Below are positions 9,252 to 18,759 of a DNA stretch of 64,000 bases, piece by piece. Position numbers and translations under genes: made by a program. Source of the DNA: a bacterium (GTDB taxonomy: Bacteria > CSSED10-310 > JAFGSJ01); the NCBI GenBank assembly GCA_016934675.1, contig JAFGSJ010000044.1:1-64000 (forward strand), read 5' to 3'. Under the pieces are notes generated by a model. It did no database searches, was not told where the DNA came from, and was given only the letters and a program-made list of their open reading frames with translations. Numbering within the stretch: position 1 is the first letter of the stretch; the number at the start of each line of letters is the position of its first letter.

Positions 9252-10337
9252 TTATCGGCTTTGGACAGCACCGGTTTTCAGGGCCTCAGCTTGGTTGTAA
9301 GCAATCAGAGCATCGATCAACTCGTCCAGGTCCCCATCCAACACGGCATCGAGTCGATAGAGTGTCAAGCCGTTCCGATGATCGGTCACCCGGCTCTGAG
9401 GATAATTATATGTCCTGATCTTGGCTGAACGATCACCTGTGCCCACCATCTTCTTCCGCTCCTGGCTGATCTGGTCCCGCTGTTCTTGCTCAGCGATATC
9501 CAACAGACGGGCCCGCAGAATTTTCAAGGCCTTACTCTTGTTCTTGTGTTGCGATTTCTCGTCCTGACACGAAATAACAATACCAGAAGCGATATGGGTA
9601 ATCCGGACCGCTGAATCCGTAGTGTTAACACTTTGCCCACCCGGACCCGATGATCGAAAAACATCGACGCGAATATCATTGACTTCATCGATTTCGATCT
9701 CGACCTCTTCCGCCTCCGGAAAGACGGCCACCGTCACGGCAGAAGTATGGATCCGGCCCTGGGCCTCAGTCTGTGGCACACGTTGGACCCGATGCACGCC
9801 CCCCTCATATTTCATACGGCTATACACGCCTTTACCTGAAATGGAAGCGATCACTTCCTTGAAGCCACCGACGCCGGTCGCATGCTGGCTGAGAATGGAC
9901 AGGTTCCAACGACGTCCCTCGGCATATTTAGCATACATCCGCAACAATTCACCGGCAAAGAGAGCGGCCTCTTCCCCGCCCGTGCCGGCCCGGATTTCGA
10001 TGATAACATCTTTCTGATCATGGGGGTCCGTGGGTAAGAGCAGTTTCTGCAATTCGAGTTTCAAGGTTTCTTTTTGCCGGACCAGCTCTGTATACTCGAG
10101 TTCGGCGAGATCGCGGATTTCCGGCTCTTCATGCTCATCCCTGAGTAACGCTTCAGAATCCTTTATTTCCTTGAGAATCCGACTGTATTTGCGATAACAC
10201 TCGACGATTGGTTGCAGCTCGGATTTCCTTTTGGAAAGGTCCTTGATTTTCGTATGATCTCGCAGTACTGCCGGGTCCGACAGTTGCTCATCAATTTGGC
10301 GGTACTCCCGTTCTATCTCATCCAATTTGTCGAACAT
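9252..10337 (-). CDS. prfA: Peptide chain release factor 1
   Basis: 361 residues, the standard RF1 length. It reads UAA and UAG stop codons and triggers hydrolysis of peptidyl-tRNA. The GGQ motif is at residues 233-235 (SSGPGGQSVNTT). The stop-codon recognition tripeptide of RF1 type is PQT at 188-190 (RVPQTEAQGRIHTS), which distinguishes it from RF2. The gene is followed by prmC, which modifies the GGQ glutamine, and preceded by the DUF1385 gene with a 31-base gap, so the three are probably co-transcribed. Confidence 0.97.
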   Translation of the reverse strand: MFDKLDEIEREYRQIDEQLSDPAVLRDHTKIKDLSKRKSELQPIVECYRKYSRILKEIKDSEALLRDEHEEPEIRDLAELEYTELVRQKETLKLELQKLLLPTDPHDQKDVIIEIRAGTGGEEAALFAGELLRMYAKYAEGRRWNLSILSQHATGVGGFKEVIASISGKGVYSRMKYEGGVHRVQRVPQTEAQGRIHTSAVTVAVFPEAEEVEIEIDEVNDIRVDVFRSSGPGGQSVNTTDSAVRITHIASGIVISCQDEKSQHKNKSKALKILRARLLDIAEQEQRDQISQERKKMVGTGDRSAKIRTYNYPQSRVTDHRNGLTLYRLDAVLDGDLDELIDALIAYNQAEALKTGAVQSR

Positions 10338-10368
10338 AGCTGCGCCGCCTCTGGTGCTCCTCTTTCAT

Positions 10369-11349
10369 TCAGTCTCTTGGAACAGATGGAAATAGATCGA
10401 GCGAAAACTCGTTCTTTTCAAGTTTGAGAGCTTCTTTGAGAGCTGCAAACGCAACTTCCAATTGATCGGCGGAAGGTTCACGAGTCGTTATTTTCTGGAG
10501 CCAATGCCCAGGTAACGTGATCAGTCGGACCCATTTATGTCCGGCGTGAAACTTGCCACTCCACTTAATGAACTCGAAAGCCGTGCCGGCAATGAACGGA
10601 AGGATCGCAATGTGGGACAGAATGCGAAAAAGCAAAGTGGGACGACTCCCCAAGAAAACCGTCATGACCGAATCAAAGACAATGTATATACAAATCGCGG
10701 CCAAAAGGACCACCAGTAAAAAAGAAGTACCACATCGGGGATGCTTGGTCGAATAGTGTTGAGCATTTTCGACGGAAAGCGGTTTGTGGGCCTCGAGGAC
10801 ATGGATAGACTTATGTTCGGCTCCATGGTATTCAAAGACACGCTGTATGTCTTTCATTCGCGTGATGAGAAATAAATAAACCAGAAAAATGAATACCCTG
10901 ATCAGACCCGCAATTACGTTAAAAGAAACACTGTCACGGGTGAGTTGAAGCTTGTTCTGAAACAGTTCCGACAGGAAATATGGGACAAGAGTAAACAAAA
11001 CGATGCCAAAAGCAAAAGCAAAGACCAAGGCCATGATCAGGCTTAATTTGTCTCTGAAAGTGGTCTTCCGCTCTTCAGTCGGAGCAGAACCACTTTCAGC
11101 CTGCAAGGCGACCTCACCAGAATAGGACAACGCTGAAATCCCAATATAGAGCGTCTCGATCAGAATCAAGAACCCCCGAATCAAAGGGAGATTCAAAAAT
11201 TTATAGCGCCTGGTCAAAGAACTATAAGTGTTCTTTCTGACCGTAATATCGCCCGAAGGGGTCCTAACCGCCACTGTATAGGTGTGCGGTGTGCGCATCA
11301 TGACACCCTCGATAACAGCTTGTCCTCCTATGGTCTCACTTTCAGACAT
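10369..11349 (-). CDS. DUF1385 polytopic membrane protein
   Basis: 326 residues. A GGAGAGAG site lies just upstream of the ATG at 11349. The protein opens with ETIGGQAVIEGVMMRTP, the DUF1385 signature, has about four membrane segments between residues 100 and 260, and keeps EYHGAEHKSIHVLE and STKHPRCGTSFL, whose histidines and cysteine look like metal ligands. The family is widespread and conserved beside rpmE and prfA; it has been described as related to metal-dependent membrane enzymes, but its function is not established. It sits between rpmE and prfA here, as in many other genomes. Confidence 0.92.
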   Translation of the reverse strand: MSESETIGGQAVIEGVMMRTPHTYTVAVRTPSGDITVRKNTYSSLTRRYKFLNLPLIRGFLILIETLYIGISALSYSGEVALQAESGSAPTEERKTTFRDKLSLIMALVFAFAFGIVLFTLVPYFLSELFQNKLQLTRDSVSFNVIAGLIRVFIFLVYLFLITRMKDIQRVFEYHGAEHKSIHVLEAHKPLSVENAQHYSTKHPRCGTSFLLVVLLAAICIYIVFDSVMTVFLGSRPTLLFRILSHIAILPFIAGTAFEFIKWSGKFHAGHKWVRLITLPGHWLQKITTREPSADQLEVAFAALKEALKLEKNEFSLDLFPSVPRD

Positions 11350-11425
11350 AATCTCTCTCCGGATAGGTTCGCCTCGAGGGGGGGCCTACACATAAAGCTC
11401 ATACGCACGCATTGAACAAACGGTC

Positions 11426-11644
11426 TTATTTCTTCTGGTCTTTCGGGACTTTCTGATATTTCTTGACAAAGCGATCGACTCGCCCTGCAGAATCAACCAA
11501 TTTCTGCTTCCCCGTAAAAAAGGGATGACAGTTCGAGCATATCTCGATATGCATCTCAGGTTTGGTCGAATGTGTCTTAATGACTTGACCGCAGTTACAG
11601 GTGATCGTGCATTCAACATATTCAGGATGAATTCCTTTTTTCAT
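11426..11644 (-). CDS. rpmE: 50S ribosomal protein L31, zinc-binding (C+) form
   Basis: 72 residues starting [16 protein letters not shown]. Cysteines at 16, 18, 36 and 39 form the zinc-ribbon of the C+ type of L31. [18 protein letters not shown] is the usual core. L31 bridges the two ribosomal subunits and can serve as a zinc store. The start has TGGGAGGT-like purines upstream. It lies between rho and the DUF1385 gene. No zinc-free paralogue is in the window. Confidence 0.97.
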   Translation of the reverse strand: MKKGIHPEYVECTITCNCGQVIKTHSTKPEMHIEICSNCHPFFTGKQKLVDSAGRVDRFVKKYQKVPKDQKK

Positions 11645-11791
11645 GTTAACCTCCCACTATCGGGAAAGAAGGTTTCTCAAAATTGTTCTCCAGACAAATA
11701 TCTTGAGGTTACTATGTATAGTTTCTCGCAGACAATAATGCAAGTGGTCACAAAAACCAAAATACTAAAATTCCACCAAAATGAGCGGGCA

Positions 11792-13045
11792 TTAGCTGTT
11801 CATTGATGCCAGAAAATCAGCATTGGTCTTTGTCTTAGCCAATTTTTCGATAATAAGTTCCATGCATTCAACCACTGACAGAGGACTCAAGACTTTGCGG
11901 AGCAACCAGATCCGAGTCAATTCATCACGTGGCACGAGCAGTTCTTCTTTACGAGTCCCTGATTTCATGACATCAATCGAGGGGAATATCCGCTTATCAA
12001 CAAGCCTTCGATCGAGATGGATCTCCATGTTACCGGTGCCCTTGAATTCCTCGAAGATCACATCATCCATCCGCGAGCCGGTATCGATCAAGGCAGTAGC
12101 GATAATTGTCAAACTACCGCCCTCCTCGATGTTACGGGCAGCACCGAAGAACCGCTTGGGTCTCTGCAGAGCATTCGAATCCACACCACCACTCAGAATT
12201 TTGCCCGAAGGCGGTACGATCGTATTGTAAGCTCGGGCCAAACGGGTGATGCTGTCCAGCAGGATGACGACATCACGCTTGTGCTCGACCAATCGCCGGG
12301 CCTTCTCGATGACCATCTCAGCCACCTGAACGTGACGCGTTGCCGGCTCATCAAATGTCGAGGAGATGACCTCGCCCTTAACGGAACGCTGCATGTCCGT
12401 GACTTCCTCGGGACGCTCATCGATTAACAGAACAATTAGAATGATTTCCGGATGATTATAGGTAATGCTATTAGCAATCGACTGCAGCAACATTGTTTTG
12501 CCCGCACGGGGCGGAGATACGATCAAACCTCGCTGTCCCTTACCGATAGGCGTCAATAAATCCAAAACACGTGGTGAAATGTTCTGGGTGATCGTTTCAA
12601 GATTGATCCGCTCTGTCGGAAAAAGAGGCGTTAAATTGTCAAACAGGATCTTGGTCTTCGACTTCTCCGGGTCTTCAAAATTGATGGCTTCTACCTTCAA
12701 TAAGGCAAAATAACGTTCATTCTCCTTGGGTGGCCTGACTTGACCCGAGATCGTGTCCCCGGTCTTCATGTCAAATCGGCGAATCTGTGAAGGCGATACA
12801 TATATATCATCCGGCCCCGGCAAATAATTATAGTGTGGAGCCCGCAGAAAACCGAATCCATCCGATAATATCTCCAGAACACCTTCGGCAAAGATGAGTC
12901 CATCCTTTTCGGTCTGTGTCTTTAAAATATTGAAAATGACCTCTTGACGACTCATACAGCTCACATTCTGTATCTTGAATTTCTGGGCGACTTTCTGCAA
13001 ATCCTCGAATGGCATTTGCTGTAATTCCATTAAATTAAGATTCAT
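11792..13045 (-). CDS. rho: Transcription termination factor Rho
   Basis: 417 residues. The ATG at 13045 is chosen because AGGAGGT lies just upstream; a start at 13069 would place that site inside the gene. Rho is a hexameric RNA-dependent ATPase that releases transcripts. The N-terminal Rho_N helix-extension-helix (residues ~1-45) is followed by the RNA-binding cold-shock-like domain ([20 protein letters not shown]), the Walker [16 protein letters not shown] and the Walker [17 protein letters not shown]. It has no long N-terminal insert of the kind found in some phyla. It heads the rho-rpmE-DUF1385-prfA-prmC-murA cluster and has its own promoter and a leader of about 200 bases. Confidence 0.97.
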   Translation of the reverse strand: MNLNLMELQQMPFEDLQKVAQKFKIQNVSCMSRQEVIFNILKTQTEKDGLIFAEGVLEILSDGFGFLRAPHYNYLPGPDDIYVSPSQIRRFDMKTGDTISGQVRPPKENERYFALLKVEAINFEDPEKSKTKILFDNLTPLFPTERINLETITQNISPRVLDLLTPIGKGQRGLIVSPPRAGKTMLLQSIANSITYNHPEIILIVLLIDERPEEVTDMQRSVKGEVISSTFDEPATRHVQVAEMVIEKARRLVEHKRDVVILLDSITRLARAYNTIVPPSGKILSGGVDSNALQRPKRFFGAARNIEEGGSLTIIATALIDTGSRMDDVIFEEFKGTGNMEIHLDRRLVDKRIFPSIDVMKSGTRKEELLVPRDELTRIWLLRKVLSPLSVVECMELIIEKLAKTKTNADFLASMNS

Positions 13046-13250
13046 TACGACCTCCTGAAGATGAACCAAAAGACAATTACCAGGTTAGCCCTTATATTGG
13101 ATTCATACCGTCAAACTTGATAATGACTGTCGGGGATTGGTTGGATGTGTCCGGATTTTATCCTGCTCCGCTGATGCTCTTTCTTCGTCTTGGGCGGGAC
13201 CCAGATGTTACTCACTTGCGCTTCTTAAAACGGAATGTAGTAGCTTTATA
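13046..13250 (-). other. Leader region of rho
   Basis: About 200 bases between the predicted rho transcription start and the ATG. No convincing open frame is present. Long leaders subject to Rho-dependent attenuation are known upstream of rho in enterobacteria, so autoregulation is plausible but not shown. The remaining part of this 606-base gap (13287-13568) shows no gene. Confidence 0.4.
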
Positions 13251-13256
13251 ATAATC

Positions 13257-13286
13257 ATTTTACCCCATTTGTCAAGTGCTTGTCAA
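13257..13286 (-). promoter_or_regulatory. Sigma-70-type promoter for rho
   Basis: On the minus strand, TTGACA (13286-13281) is followed after 18 bases by TAAAAT (13262-13257). A second TTGACA begins at 13275, so the region could hold two overlapping promoters. It points at rho. Confidence 0.6.
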
Positions 13287-13568
13287 GGAATCCCTCGGCT
13301 TATTTCATCTGAACAGGGCCTATTCATATTTTGACTCCCTACCCTATTACCAAGTACCATGTCCGGAGAGCTCCTGATTCTTGACTGTACCACTTTCCTC
13401 ATAAAATTTGATTGAACAATTGGAACCATTCAGCCGGGAGAACGGTTTGAAGATTGTGATAGGATAGGGGGATGGCTAGCTTCGAGGGAGATAATTGAAC
13501 AAGGATTCAAGGCAGGTCACTCTATCAAGTTTTTCCCTATGTCGAGACTGATTTTAGGACGATTGTGC

Positions 13569-13596
13569 TTGTCAAAAAAAAATTTCCTGATATAGT
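13569..13596 (+). promoter_or_regulatory. Sigma-70-type promoter for the YdcH-psd-pssA operon
   Basis: TTGTCA (13569-13574), a 16-base spacer that is mostly A, then TATAGT (13591-13596). It lies 56 bases upstream of the YdcH-like start codon. Confidence 0.6.
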
Positions 13597-13651
13597 ATAA
13601 GTAGTTGCCAGTGTTGTTTCGATTTTCAACCTTCTCCAAAGGAGTGCTGTG

Positions 13652-13888
13652 ATGGAGATGAATGAGGTCGTTCTGAAGCAAAGACTTATGGATGAAAATC
13701 CTGAATTTGCGCGTCTGGTCCAAAGACATCAACAATACGACCATGAACTACAAAACCTGGTCAACCAGCCTTATCTCAGTCCAGAAGAACAAATGAAAGA
13801 GACACAACTGAAAAAGATGAAATTGAGATTGAAGGACGAGATGGCGCGGATCATGTGGTCTGAGCAACAGGAGCAGCAAAACTGGTAA
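13652..13888 (+). CDS. YdcH-like (DUF465) small coiled-coil protein
   Basis: 78 residues from the ATG at 13652, with AAAGGAG seven bases upstream (an in-frame GTG at 13649 is less well spaced). The sequence is one or two amphipathic helices: MDENPEFARLVQRHQQYDHE, then NQPYLSPEEQMKETQLKKMK and LRLKDEMARIM. This is the DUF465 pattern, a short helical hairpin found in many Proteobacteria, with unknown function. It is the first gene behind the promoter at 13569-13596, 83 bases before psd, and may share its transcript. Confidence 0.75.
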   Translation: MEMNEVVLKQRLMDENPEFARLVQRHQQYDHELQNLVNQPYLSPEEQMKETQLKKMKLRLKDEMARIMWSEQQEQQNW

Positions 13889-13971
13889 CACATTTTCCGG
13901 TAGAAATTGGACGACATTCAGCCAGGAAGCTTTATTATTAGAGATCGAGTCGACCCGCGAAAGTGACTATT

Positions 13972-14634
13972 ATGTCGATTGCACGTGAGGGCTTACCATA
14001 TTACGGTGGCTCTTTTATTCTCTCATTACTGTTTTGTGTGTTGGGTTGGTTTACCTTAGGCATACTCTGTATGTCCTTCTGCCTCTTTGCTCTTTTCTTT
14101 TTCCGTGATCCTGTTCGCCAGTTTGCTGGTCCTGACAATGCATTTCTTTCACCGGCTGATGGGAAAATCATTGCTATACAACATGTAGATCATGATCTTT
14201 TCAACTCAGGATGTCTGATGATCAGTATTTTCATGTCAATTTTTGATGTCCATATTAACCGCTGTCCTTATTCGGGAACGGTACAAGCCAAACACTACCG
14301 TCCCGGGCGATTTCTTCCGGCTTACCGGGAGCAGGCTATCAAAGACAATGAACATAATGAACTCTGGATTGAATCGGACCATTTTTCCTATGTTGTGAAC
14401 CAGATCGCCGGCATAGTAGCTCGAAGAATACGGTGTTGGGTCAATATCGGCGATACAGTGGCCCGAGGACAAAAGATTGGCTTGATTCAGTTCGGTTCAC
14501 GTGTCGATGTCTATGTTCCATCGAGTTTCAGGTGTGCGATCGAGCACGGTGAGCAGGTTTATGGTGGAAAGACCGTTCTGGGTTACCCGGCGGAACTGCA
14601 GGAGCAGAGAGAGGCGGACCATGGTTCTAACTAA
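13972..14634 (+). CDS. psd: Phosphatidylserine decarboxylase proenzyme (short form)
   Basis: 220 residues from the ATG at 13972; a GTG at 13963 would add three. Psd makes phosphatidylethanolamine from phosphatidylserine at the inner membrane. Two N-terminal membrane segments (residues ~12-45) precede the catalytic part: PADGKI, IFMSIFDVHINRCPYSG and the self-cleavage site FGSRVDVYVPS, where the Gly-Ser bond is cut and the serine becomes the pyruvoyl group. It is the short (archaetidylserine-decarboxylase-like) subclass. Its last 14 bases overlap pssA, which makes its substrate. Confidence 0.95.
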   Translation: MSIAREGLPYYGGSFILSLLFCVLGWFTLGILCMSFCLFALFFFRDPVRQFAGPDNAFLSPADGKIIAIQHVDHDLFNSGCLMISIFMSIFDVHINRCPYSGTVQAKHYRPGRFLPAYREQAIKDNEHNELWIESDHFSYVVNQIAGIVARRIRCWVNIGDTVARGQKIGLIQFGSRVDVYVPSSFRCAIEHGEQVYGGKTVLGYPAELQEQREADHGSN

Positions 14635-15511
14635 ATCAGCGTCTGGAGAGCGACGCAAACGAAGGACGAAGCAATTTATCAAAAATCAACAAGAAGTTAT
14701 AAAAACCAAAGGCATCTATCTTATTCCATCATTGTTTACTTTAGGCAATTTGTTCTGTGGGTTTTATGCCATTGTCCTTCTCTTTTCACACACGTCTCAT
14801 CCCACACCCGAAGCTTTATTCCATAAGGCAGCACTGTTAATACTTCTGGCCGCTTTTCTGGATGGCATTGACGGGAAAATAGCCAAATTGACCAACTCGA
14901 CTTCAGAATTCGGCATGCACCTTGATTCCATTGCCGACATCATTTCATTCGGTATGGCTCCCGGTCTTTTGGTCTATAGCTGGGCCCTGTTTCCCTTTGA
15001 ACGTATTGGTTGGTTACCGGCATTCCTGTTTCTGATCTGTGGCGCACTGAGACTGGCCCGTTTCAATGTTCAGGCTTCGAAAGGTGTGGACAATAAATAT
15101 TTCAAAGGTTTACCGATACCCACGGGTGCACTCATGATCGCTTCCTTTGTTCTCCTCGTCCCTGAGGTTGAACCGCTCAGCTTTCTGTCAATTGTCATCA
15201 TGGTCATGGTCTATTGTTTGTCGTATCTCATGATCTCGACTATCCCCTACCGTTCTTTCAAGGACATCGATCTGAAACAGAAACGATCTGCAAAGGTCAT
15301 CTTCTTCCTGGCTCTTTTTATTGTGATCATTATGCTTGAGCCATCTCTGATGATTTTTCTGCTCCTGTTCGTCTATATCGTGTCCGGTATTGTCGCTTAT
15401 CTCATCCCCTTAACCTGGAGCATCGACAAAACATTGCATCAGGACATTCTGATCCCACCGGAGGATTTTGATGAATTGTCAGTGAAAAATTCTGGAACAG
15501 TGGCTGAATAA
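14621..15511 (+). CDS. pssA: CDP-diacylglycerol-serine O-phosphatidyltransferase
   Basis: 296 residues. The ATG at 14621 lies inside the 3' end of psd and follows a GAGAGAGGCGG stretch, so translation is probably coupled. The enzyme joins serine to CDP-diacylglycerol. About eight membrane segments are seen, and the CDP-alcohol transferase signature is present as DGIDGKIAKLTNSTSEFG and LDSIADIISFG: the three aspartates and the glycine are kept, while the arginine of the DG(x2)AR core is replaced by lysine. PssA and Psd together form the phosphatidylethanolamine pathway. A PgsA-like enzyme is encoded at 31.7 kb. Confidence 0.94.
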   Translation: MVLTKSASGERRKRRTKQFIKNQQEVIKTKGIYLIPSLFTLGNLFCGFYAIVLLFSHTSHPTPEALFHKAALLILLAAFLDGIDGKIAKLTNSTSEFGMHLDSIADIISFGMAPGLLVYSWALFPFERIGWLPAFLFLICGALRLARFNVQASKGVDNKYFKGLPIPTGALMIASFVLLVPEVEPLSFLSIVIMVMVYCLSYLMISTIPYRSFKDIDLKQKRSAKVIFFLALFIVIIMLEPSLMIFLLLFVYIVSGIVAYLIPLTWSIDKTLHQDILIPPEDFDELSVKNSGTVAE

Positions 15512-15683
15512 ACAATAGTCGCGGTTCCTGCTACTGATTGCCTTATCATGACTCATTCCAGGAGTCTCAGCACCAAATCCGGCTTTACTTTTCGAATCTC
15601 ATGCAATAATGGTTGTTTTTGATTTTCTAGTGATGTGATTAACAGCACACTTTCCATCTTGGTTCACAAGGTTATCAGGGACT

Positions 15684-16619
15684 ATGAACATTCTTGTAAC
15701 GGGCGCTGCCGGTTTTATCGGTTCCAATCTCACAGAGCGGTTACTCTCTGAAGGACATCAGGTGATTGGCATCGACTGTTTCGCTGATTATTACGCCCGC
15801 ACTGTCAAAGAGAACAATCTTACCCTAGCCCGGCACTATCGTACGTTTAAATTTATTGAGAAGAACCTGCTCGAAGATTTAAGTTTTTTAGACAGTCACG
15901 ATTTCGAGATTGTCTATCATCTGGCCGCACAGGCTGGCGTTAGAACTTCATGGGGTTCCTCATTCCAGATTTATACTGATTATAATATTCTGGCAACTCA
16001 ACGACTTCTCGATTACTGCCTTTCCCGGACATTAAAACGATTTATTTATGCTTCATCATCGTCCGTTTATGGCACATGCGCTGAACTTCCCCTTGTGGAA
16101 ACTGCTCGACCTCAACCTGTTTCCCCCTATGGAGTGTCCAAACTGGCTGGTGAAAATCTCGTTCAACTGTATCATCGTAACTTCGGGCTGGCCACGGTCT
16201 CACTCAGATACTTTACCGTCTATGGTCCACGACAAAGACCGGATATGGCTTTCCATAAATTCATCCGTCACGCTCTCAACAATGAGCCTATCTCGCTCTA
16301 CGGTGATGGTCTGCAAACACGAGATTTCACTTATATCGATGACATTGTTACCGCTAACATCAATGCTATCCAGGCTCCACCCGGCAGTATCATCAATATC
16401 GGCGGTGGCTGCCGTGTCACTTTAACTGATGCGATTGAACTCATTCAAAATGTAGCCGGCCTGCCAATCAAGATCATCCACAAAGAAACACAAAAAGGTG
16501 ATATGCGCCATACATTTGCTGATATCGTCCAGGCCCAATCACTGATCAATTACAAACCTCAGACCCCTCTTTCATACGGCCTCACCCAGGAATTTAACTG
16601 GCTCAAAAACAGTCGATAA
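15684..16619 (+). CDS. NAD-dependent sugar-nucleotide epimerase/dehydratase
   Basis: 311 residues. An extended short-chain dehydrogenase with the NAD-binding GAAGFIGSNLTERLL at the N-terminus, LAAQAGVRTSW as in UDP-glucuronate epimerases, the catalytic SSSVYGT and YGVSKLAGE (Tyr-x3-Lys), and RYFTVYGPRQRPDMAFHKF typical of UDP-glucuronate/UDP-galactose 4-epimerases. Likely reaction: C4 epimerisation of a UDP-uronic acid or UDP-hexose for surface polysaccharide. The substrate is inferred from motif texture only. CAGGGA precedes the ATG. The next gene, on the same strand, is a PP-loop sugar amidotransferase, which supports a polysaccharide role. Confidence 0.88.
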   Translation: MNILVTGAAGFIGSNLTERLLSEGHQVIGIDCFADYYARTVKENNLTLARHYRTFKFIEKNLLEDLSFLDSHDFEIVYHLAAQAGVRTSWGSSFQIYTDYNILATQRLLDYCLSRTLKRFIYASSSSVYGTCAELPLVETARPQPVSPYGVSKLAGENLVQLYHRNFGLATVSLRYFTVYGPRQRPDMAFHKFIRHALNNEPISLYGDGLQTRDFTYIDDIVTANINAIQAPPGSIINIGGGCRVTLTDAIELIQNVAGLPIKIIHKETQKGDMRHTFADIVQAQSLINYKPQTPLSYGLTQEFNWLKNSR

Positions 16620-16702
16620 TCTTTCAATTTACTATGGACAGACGAAGAATTTCGAGACAGATCAAAGTGGATATGTGAGAATGTCTTTTGAAAAAGCGTG
16701 AG

Positions 16703-17827
16703 ATGATTTTAAACAGTAATGATGCAAGCACCGTATCGAGAGTTGATCGAGGCGATTCTTCTCGTGCTGGGGACCGTTGTAGTCGTTGTTTACTTCTCTA
16801 CGATTTACCTGGTATTGACAGAGCAGCTCATGATATTTGTACTATCTGTGCCCAGTTCAAGCCTATTGCAGTCAAGGGTGAAACATTTTTAAAAGAGGCT
16901 CTGACCGCTTCACTTCCTGGAGATCGGACATGTGACTGTATCGTTCCTGTCAGCGGAGGGTTTGATAGTATGTACACCGCTTTTTATCTCACGCGTCGAT
17001 TGGGACTCCGCTGTCGCGGTATACACTACGACAACTCTATCAGCGACCAGGGTAAATGGGAGATGCTTGAATGGATCGAGAAGGAGCTTGAAATACCGAT
17101 TAGAGTCCACCGTTGGAGTGATCAGAAAACACAAGCCAACATTCGAGATGGCATTCGTTCAATGTCAGTCTTTGGTCCACGCTATGTCCAAGCTGCCTTT
17201 TGCCGACACTGCGGTTATGGGATCAGAGCTTCTGTTGCCTCGACCATGGTGCAATATGGTGTTCACAGTGTCTGGGGTAAGCATACCTATGACGTTATCC
17301 CCTTTCAGTTCTGTCTCAATGTCAATTTATTCAGATTTTTGACCTCTTCCAAAGGCATAGACGCATTCAAGTACCTTTTAGGGCGATACGATCAGGCTAC
17401 AAAAGTTCCGTCTCCTGGCTTACCGCCGAGAAAACTCTTTTTCCGGAAATATGGATATCCCGCACTGCTCAAACCGTTTGACCATTTACATAACTTCGCT
17501 TTTTTTGATTTTATCGCCTGGGACAAAGAAAAAATGCTTGATGAATTGAACGAAGCGGGAGTAAATACGGCTTTTTTAATTCAATCGCATACCGATTGTC
17601 TGGTCCATAAAATCTATGATCGCATGCTTCAAAATACCTGGGGTGCAGGACAAGATGAAATTCATATCTGCAATAGGGTCAGGACAGGCCAACTCACACC
17701 TGAAAAAGGGATCGAACATATCAAGGAAATCAGATCGAGGGAAATAAGCACTGATTTTCTTCGTGACATTGGACTTACTCCTTCCGAAATTGATGCCCTG
17801 TTCACGATACAAGATCGGACCTGCTAG
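16703..17827 (+). CDS. PP-loop N-acetyl-sugar amidotransferase-like protein
   Basis: 374 residues from the ATG at 16703; a TTG at 16688 would add five. The N-terminus has a zinc-finger-like CSRCLLLYDLPG ... CTICAQF pair, as in WbpG/PseA-type amidotransferases. The ATP-pyrophosphatase loop is VPVSGGFDSMYTAFYL (SGG-DS), and a further CRHCGYGI pair follows. Known relatives replace an acetamido oxygen with nitrogen on UDP-linked sugars, using ammonia from a partner glutaminase. No HisH- or HisF-like partner gene is in the window, so ammonia supply or the exact reaction may differ. It lies 83 bases after the epimerase gene. Confidence 0.75.
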   Translation: MILNSNDASTVSRVDRGDSSRAGDRCSRCLLLYDLPGIDRAAHDICTICAQFKPIAVKGETFLKEALTASLPGDRTCDCIVPVSGGFDSMYTAFYLTRRLGLRCRGIHYDNSISDQGKWEMLEWIEKELEIPIRVHRWSDQKTQANIRDGIRSMSVFGPRYVQAAFCRHCGYGIRASVASTMVQYGVHSVWGKHTYDVIPFQFCLNVNLFRFLTSSKGIDAFKYLLGRYDQATKVPSPGLPPRKLFFRKYGYPALLKPFDHLHNFAFFDFIAWDKEKMLDELNEAGVNTAFLIQSHTDCLVHKIYDRMLQNTWGAGQDEIHICNRVRTGQLTPEKGIEHIKEIRSREISTDFLRDIGLTPSEIDALFTIQDRTC

Positions 17828-18072
17828 AGAAGTCCTTTGTCATTGTGGCACTCTCAGCATCTCGATATCCTAACCGTGAATTAATCGAAACACAAACCGA
17901 ACATTCAAATGATATTGTTCAATGGGAACACGTATGATATACTGGGTAAGTGTTGTATACTGGTTTATCCTTTAGCGTGTTGGATGGTGAAATGTGAGAT
18001 ACGTTATCGTATAATCCCGTTATCCCGTTGATTTTTAGAATCCAGTCACTTTTTCGAGGGGAGGAACAAAGA

Positions 18073-18573
18073 ATGAGAGTAGTATCATCAATCATGGCAA
18101 TTATGTTTGTTGTCTGTGTGACACTGGTATTGGCTCAAACTGAAAAGTCGCAAGAGGAGGAGCAGATGAAGACGACTATTGCATGTGGCAAACAAGTAGC
18201 GGCGCACGTGGATATTACGGGATCGGTTTTCAATGATGTCAATCTTTCCGGATCGACGTTCGAGAACGTGAACCTGAGTAAAACGAGGATGCATGACATC
18301 AATCTGAGCGATCTCGATGTATCCGCGGCCCAGATCGGCGGTGCAAAATTCAAACATATCGGTCCGCCGCCATCCAAGGATGGTACGCAGGCCCGCCAGC
18401 GTCCTGTCATATTCGAGGAGATGCAATTATGCGACAGCAGTTTCACCAGGGTGGATTTATCGAATGTGAAGATTGTGGACTGTAACATCGCAGGCATGAC
18501 CATAGATGGTTATCTGGTCACGGAGCTGATTGCCGCATACAAAAGCCAGCATAAAGAGAATCCGACTCGCTAA
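18073..18573 (+). CDS. Exported pentapeptide-repeat-like protein
   Basis: 166 residues. The ATG at 18073 is chosen for the strong GAGGGGAGG eight bases upstream (18056-18064). Residues 1-22 form a signal peptide ending in VLAQ. Residues ~45-85 contain pentapeptide-type steps (VFNDVNLSGSTFENVNLSKT, then MHDINLSDLDVS), and a second short run (CDSSFTRVDLSNVKIVDC) follows a Pro/Gly linker. Such repeats fold as a right-handed beta-helix. Function is unknown. It precedes the AP-superfamily pair by about 190 bases on the same strand and may belong to that group. Confidence 0.7.
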   Translation: MRVVSSIMAIMFVVCVTLVLAQTEKSQEEEQMKTTIACGKQVAAHVDITGSVFNDVNLSGSTFENVNLSKTRMHDINLSDLDVSAAQIGGAKFKHIGPPPSKDGTQARQRPVIFEEMQLCDSSFTRVDLSNVKIVDCNIAGMTIDGYLVTELIAAYKSQHKENPTR

Positions 18574-18759
18574 TGCTTGATAATGAGCGTTGATCTCACA
18601 GTGATCGATCGGAAGCGGGGCCGTGAATTTTCTTGACAAGCGGCCGGATCGGCCCTAAAGAGTTGTATTGATAGGGTTCGTTCCGTTGTATGTGCAGCGG
18701 TTTTTTCCCCTGCTCTGGCATGGACACATTATTTCAGACGACCACTGTGAGAATCGGCC

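Noticed and set aside
13137-13334. 65-residue plus-strand frame upstream of rho
   Set aside because: It lies over the rho promoter and leader on the other strand; composition is not protein-like and there is no start signal.
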